From contig NZ_JASTWE010000040.1 in NCBI RefSeq assembly GCF_030282845.1, positions 1-35,250 on the forward strand: a stretch of DNA of 35,250 nucleotides. The letters are read 5' to 3'. A program made the translations under genes and the position numbers. The stretch comes from Pseudodesulfovibrio pelocollis. GTDB lineage: Bacteria > Desulfobacterota > Desulfovibrionia > Desulfovibrionales > Desulfovibrionaceae. Below, one piece after another: positions 32,589-35,250 of the stretch. Numbering within the stretch: position 1 is the stretch's first letter; each line of letters starts with the position of its first letter. The notes beneath the pieces were generated by a model. It ran no database searches. It was not told the origin of the DNA and was given only the letters and a program-made list of their open reading frames with translations.

Positions 32589-34898
32589 ATGCCCGGATTG
32601 ATCGGCTCGCGCCTGGACAGGCTGCGCCTGTCCCTGGTCCTCAAGATCGTGGTCTCCATCATCGCGCTGCTGGCCGTGCTCATGGTCGGCCTCTTCGTGG
32701 TCAATGCGCGCAAGTACGAGGCCATGGCCGTGCGCAACGCCGCCATCCAGGCCGACGAGACCGCCGAGATCATCAAGGCCGGGCTGCGCACGGCCATGCG
32801 CCACGACCCCCTGCGCGACACCCCCGCCCTGCTGGCCGACGCGGCCCGGCTGGACACCATCGAATCCCTGACCGTCTACGACAAGCTTGGCGTGTCGCGC
32901 TTCTCCGGGGTCCAGATGGCCCCGGTGGGACCGCTGCCCCTTGACCACGCCCTGTGCGCCATGTGTCACGCCCAGGAGCCGCCAGCCACCTTCGCCCACC
33001 TGGACCAGCGCGCCGAGGTGATCCGCTCGGACGGACGCGGCAGGCTGGTGCGCGTGGTCAGCCCCATCGCCAACGAGCCGGGCTGCACCGCCTCGGGCTG
33101 CCACGCCGGTCAGGGTGACGCGCCCCTGCTCGGCGTCATGGAGCTGACCGTGTCCATGGAAAACATCGAGGGCAACATCGCCCTGCTGGTCAAGGACAAC
33201 GCCACCTACGTCATCTTCAGCCTGGCCGTCATCTGCCTGACCCTTTTCGGCCTGGCCTTCCGGCTCATCGACCGGCCCATCGCCCGAATGATCGAGGGCA
33301 CCCGGCGCATCGCCCTGGGCGACTACGCGGCCACCGTGGACGTGGACCAGCGCGACGAACTGGGCCAGCTCGCCTCGGCCATCAACCGCATGGCCCGCGA
33401 GGTGGGCATCCAGCACGAGGAACTGGCCAAGCAGCGCACCCTCTACCAGTCGCTCTTCGAAGGCGTGCCCTGCCTGATCACCGTGCAGGACCGCGACTAC
33501 CGCCTGATCCGCTTCAACCAGACATTTGCCGAGCGCTTCAAGGCCAAGCCCGGCGACCACTGCTACCATGCCTACAAGGGCCGTGACCGCAAATGCGAGG
33601 TCTGCCCGGTGGAAAAGACCTTCCGCGACGGCAAATCGCACACCGCCGAGGAGGTAGGCGCATACAAGGACGGCAGCCGCGCCCACTGGATCGTCCACAC
33701 CGCACCCATCCACGACGAACGCGGCCAGGTCGTGGCCGCCATGGAGATGTGCCTGGACATCACCCAGCGCAAACGGCTGGAGGAAGACCTGAAGGCGTCC
33801 GAACAGAAATACTGCGCCATCTTCAACAATATCCCAAGCGCGGTCCTGGCCCTGGATGCGGCCACCCTTGAGGTGGTTGACTGCAATCAGACGGCAATAA
33901 AACTGTACGGTTACAAGAAGGGCGTATTAATCAGACGCTCGGCCCTGAAGCTCGTGGCCCCGGACGAGGCCGAGGCCCACCGTGCGGCCTTTGCCACGGT
34001 GCGGCCTCTGCGGCGCACCAAGCACGTCACCGCTTCTGGCAGCGAGTTCTGGGCCTCGGTCAACGTGACCCGCTCGCGCTTCGAGGGGCGCGAGGTGCTG
34101 CTGGCCGCAGTGACCGACATCTCCGAGCGCATCCGCTCCGAGGAGCAGCTGATCCAGGCGAGCAAGATGGCCACCCTGGGCGAGATGGCCACGGGCGTGG
34201 CCCATGAGTTGAACCAGCCCCTGGCCGTGCTCCAGATGGTGGCCAACCTCTTCAGGCGCAAGGTCAGGGCTGGCCAGTCCATCGACCCGGAGGCCGCTGC
34301 GGGCCTGGCCGACAAGATCAGCAACAACGTGGGCCGCGCCACCCGTATCATCACCCACATGCGCGAGTTCGGCCGCAAGTCCAACCTCGATACCGAGGAG
34401 GTTCTGGTCAACGACGTCATGCGCCGGGCCTTCGACTTCTTCAGCCAGCAGCTCAAGCTGCACGACATCGACGTGGCCTGGCAGCTCGACGAGCGCCAGC
34501 CGACCATCCTGGCCGATCCCAACCGGCTTGAGCAGGTCTTCATCAACATGCTCCTCAACGCCCGCGACGCCATTGACGAGCGCTGCGCCCGGGGCGACTG
34601 CGATCCCGGCGACCGGCTCATCGTGCTGCGCACCCGCTCCACCCGGCGCTCGGTCATCGCCGAGGTGCAGGACACCGGCACCGGCATCCCCAAGCACCTG
34701 CTGCCCCGCCTCTTCGAGCCCTTCTTCACAACCAAGGAGGTGGGCCAGGGCACAGGGCTCGGCCTGTCCATCAGCTACGGTATCGTCACCGACTACGGCG
34801 GCACCATCCGCGCCACCTCCCCGGCCTGCGGCGGCTCCCGCTTCGTCATCACCTTTCCCCGCGCCTCGACCATGAAGCACGGCAACGGCGCTGGCTGA
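32589..34898 (+). CDS. Membrane sensor histidine kinase with c-heme motifs in the sensor
   Basis: This 769-residue kinase has a transmembrane helix (about 17-38), a periplasmic domain with CAMCH at 123-127 (a classical CxxCH heme c site) and CTASGCH at 166-172 (a C-x4-CH variant), and a second helix (about 206-226). A HAMP domain (about 228-280), a PAS with Cys325, Cys336, Cys339 (CYHAYKGRDRKCEVCPVEKTF region), a second PAS (about 405-515), HisKA with His539 in GVAHELNQPL, and HATPase with Asn657 and GTGLGLSISYG follow. Covalent heme in the sensor would let it read redox potential or a gas such as NO or CO; this is inference. The start follows AGGGGA, 45 bases after the previous gene, so the three signalling genes are likely co-expressed. 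Confidence 0.9.
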   Translation: MPGLIGSRLDRLRLSLVLKIVVSIIALLAVLMVGLFVVNARKYEAMAVRNAAIQADETAEIIKAGLRTAMRHDPLRDTPALLADAARLDTIESLTVYDKLGVSRFSGVQMAPVGPLPLDHALCAMCHAQEPPATFAHLDQRAEVIRSDGRGRLVRVVSPIANEPGCTASGCHAGQGDAPLLGVMELTVSMENIEGNIALLVKDNATYVIFSLAVICLTLFGLAFRLIDRPIARMIEGTRRIALGDYAATVDVDQRDELGQLASAINRMAREVGIQHEELAKQRTLYQSLFEGVPCLITVQDRDYRLIRFNQTFAERFKAKPGDHCYHAYKGRDRKCEVCPVEKTFRDGKSHTAEEVGAYKDGSRAHWIVHTAPIHDERGQVVAAMEMCLDITQRKRLEEDLKASEQKYCAIFNNIPSAVLALDAATLEVVDCNQTAIKLYGYKKGVLIRRSALKLVAPDEAEAHRAAFATVRPLRRTKHVTASGSEFWASVNVTRSRFEGREVLLAAVTDISERIRSEEQLIQASKMATLGEMATGVAHELNQPLAVLQMVANLFRRKVRAGQSIDPEAAAGLADKISNNVGRATRIITHMREFGRKSNLDTEEVLVNDVMRRAFDFFSQQLKLHDIDVAWQLDERQPTILADPNRLEQVFINMLLNARDAIDERCARGDCDPGDRLIVLRTRSTRRSVIAEVQDTGTGIPKHLLPRLFEPFFTTKEVGQGTGLGLSISYGIVTDYGGTIRATSPACGGSRFVITFPRASTMKHGNGAG

Positions 34899-34930
34899 CC
34901 CCGGGCCGGAGCCGATTTTCCCGGTTTGGT

Positions 34931-34959
34931 TTGCCACCATCAGGCCCATGGAGTATCCT
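34931..34959 (+). promoter_or_regulatory. Candidate promoter of the amphi-Trp gene with overlapping inverted repeat
   Basis: TTGCCA (5 of 6) and TATCCT (4 of 6) are spaced 17 bases apart. ATCAGG (34939-34944) and CCTGAT (34957-34962) are complementary and overlap the spacer and -10, which could be an operator. Confidence 0.45.
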
Positions 34960-34982
34960 GATAGCAAAAAAAGGAGAAACCC

Positions 34983-35250
34983 ATGGGACGCGAAACCGTG
35001 CTTTTCAAGAGCGAGGAAAGAAAAACCACGGCCGAAGCGGCTGCGGTGCTGCGCGCCATCGCCGACAAGATCGAGACCGGCCAGATCACCCTGACCGCCC
35101 AGGGAGGCGAGGTTTCCCTCGCCATCCCGCCCCAGATCACCCTTGAGATCAAGGCCGAAGAGGAAGAGGGCCGCACCCGCAAGCGCTCCCTCGAAATCGA
35201 ACTCGAATGGACCGAGGGCGACACCGGCCCGGCCACCGGCGTGACCATCG
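34983..35250 (+). CDS. amphi-Trp domain protein (3' end outside the window)
   Basis: The first 89 codons are visible and the frame is still open at the window edge. The sequence has the character of the amphi-Trp domain: MGRETVLFKSEERKTTAEAA at the start, a helix, then amphipathic strands LAIPPQITLEIKAEEEEG and SLEIELEWTEGD. These small proteins are of unknown function. A good AAAGGAG ribosome site precedes the ATG, and a candidate promoter lies upstream, so it may be transcribed separately from the kinase. Confidence 0.75.
   Translation, partial: MGRETVLFKSEERKTTAEAAAVLRAIADKIETGQITLTAQGGEVSLAIPPQITLEIKAEEEEGRTRKRSLEIELEWTEGDTGPATGVTI

Overview
The window is high-GC DNA with strong GC bias at third codon positions. 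It most likely comes from a sulfate-reducing deltaproteobacterium of the Desulfovibrionales (Desulfovibrio or Pseudodesulfovibrio type). The grounds are the gene content (CarD regulator, an orphan FMN-binding glutamate synthase-like protein, an Rrf2 regulator beside flavoprotein/rhodanese genes, multidomain kinases with cysteine-rich PAS domains, and a kinase with c-heme motifs in its sensor) and the protein styles. No marker gene fixes the species, so this is inference.

Layout. 1-1050: a lower-GC gene for a type 44 polymorphic toxin lies just 3' of a tRNA-Arg(CCT), a plausible edge of a genomic island. 1147-8564: housekeeping block on the plus strand: Do-type periplasmic protease, ispE, tRNA-Gln(TTG), prs, rplY, pth, carD and rho. 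A 0.5-kb gene-free stretch precedes rho. 8663-13061: M48 metalloprotease with TPRs, ribF, and a ClC chloride protein with CBS domains. 13231-16131: an accessory patch with a probable alpha/beta hydrolase lipoprotein and an autotransporter made of HAF repeats. A run of 12 G sits in the autotransporter's promoter region. 16172-18369 (minus strand): ureohydrolase and hslU. 18878-20572: FMN-binding glutamate synthase-family protein with an N-terminal cysteine cluster. 20804-24767: a dual-Cache hybrid histidine kinase, convergent with a GNAT-like protein.

25000-35250: the most interesting part. An Rrf2 regulator with three cysteines is followed by a 760-bp gene-free region. That region holds AT-rich inverted repeats, a promoter candidate and a multi-hairpin leader. 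Next come a CoA-disulfide-reductase-like protein fused to a rhodanese domain, an SQR-type flavoprotein and a DUF1641 protein. After these are a single-domain response regulator, a REC-PAS-PAS-kinase, a kinase with CxxCH-type heme motifs in its periplasmic sensor, and the start of an amphi-Trp protein. The enzymes look like a sulfide/persulfide redox cassette. The following genes look like a signalling relay that could sense redox state or a heme ligand. That these two halves form one system is inference from gene order only.

Several intergenic gaps carry long perfect or near-perfect hairpins without a T-tract (2651-2680, 29924-29995, 30501-30540). Others carry classical intrinsic terminators (928-959, 5344-5377, 8521-8564, 16099-16131, 20545-20572). 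No CRISPR array, insertion sequence or rRNA was seen.
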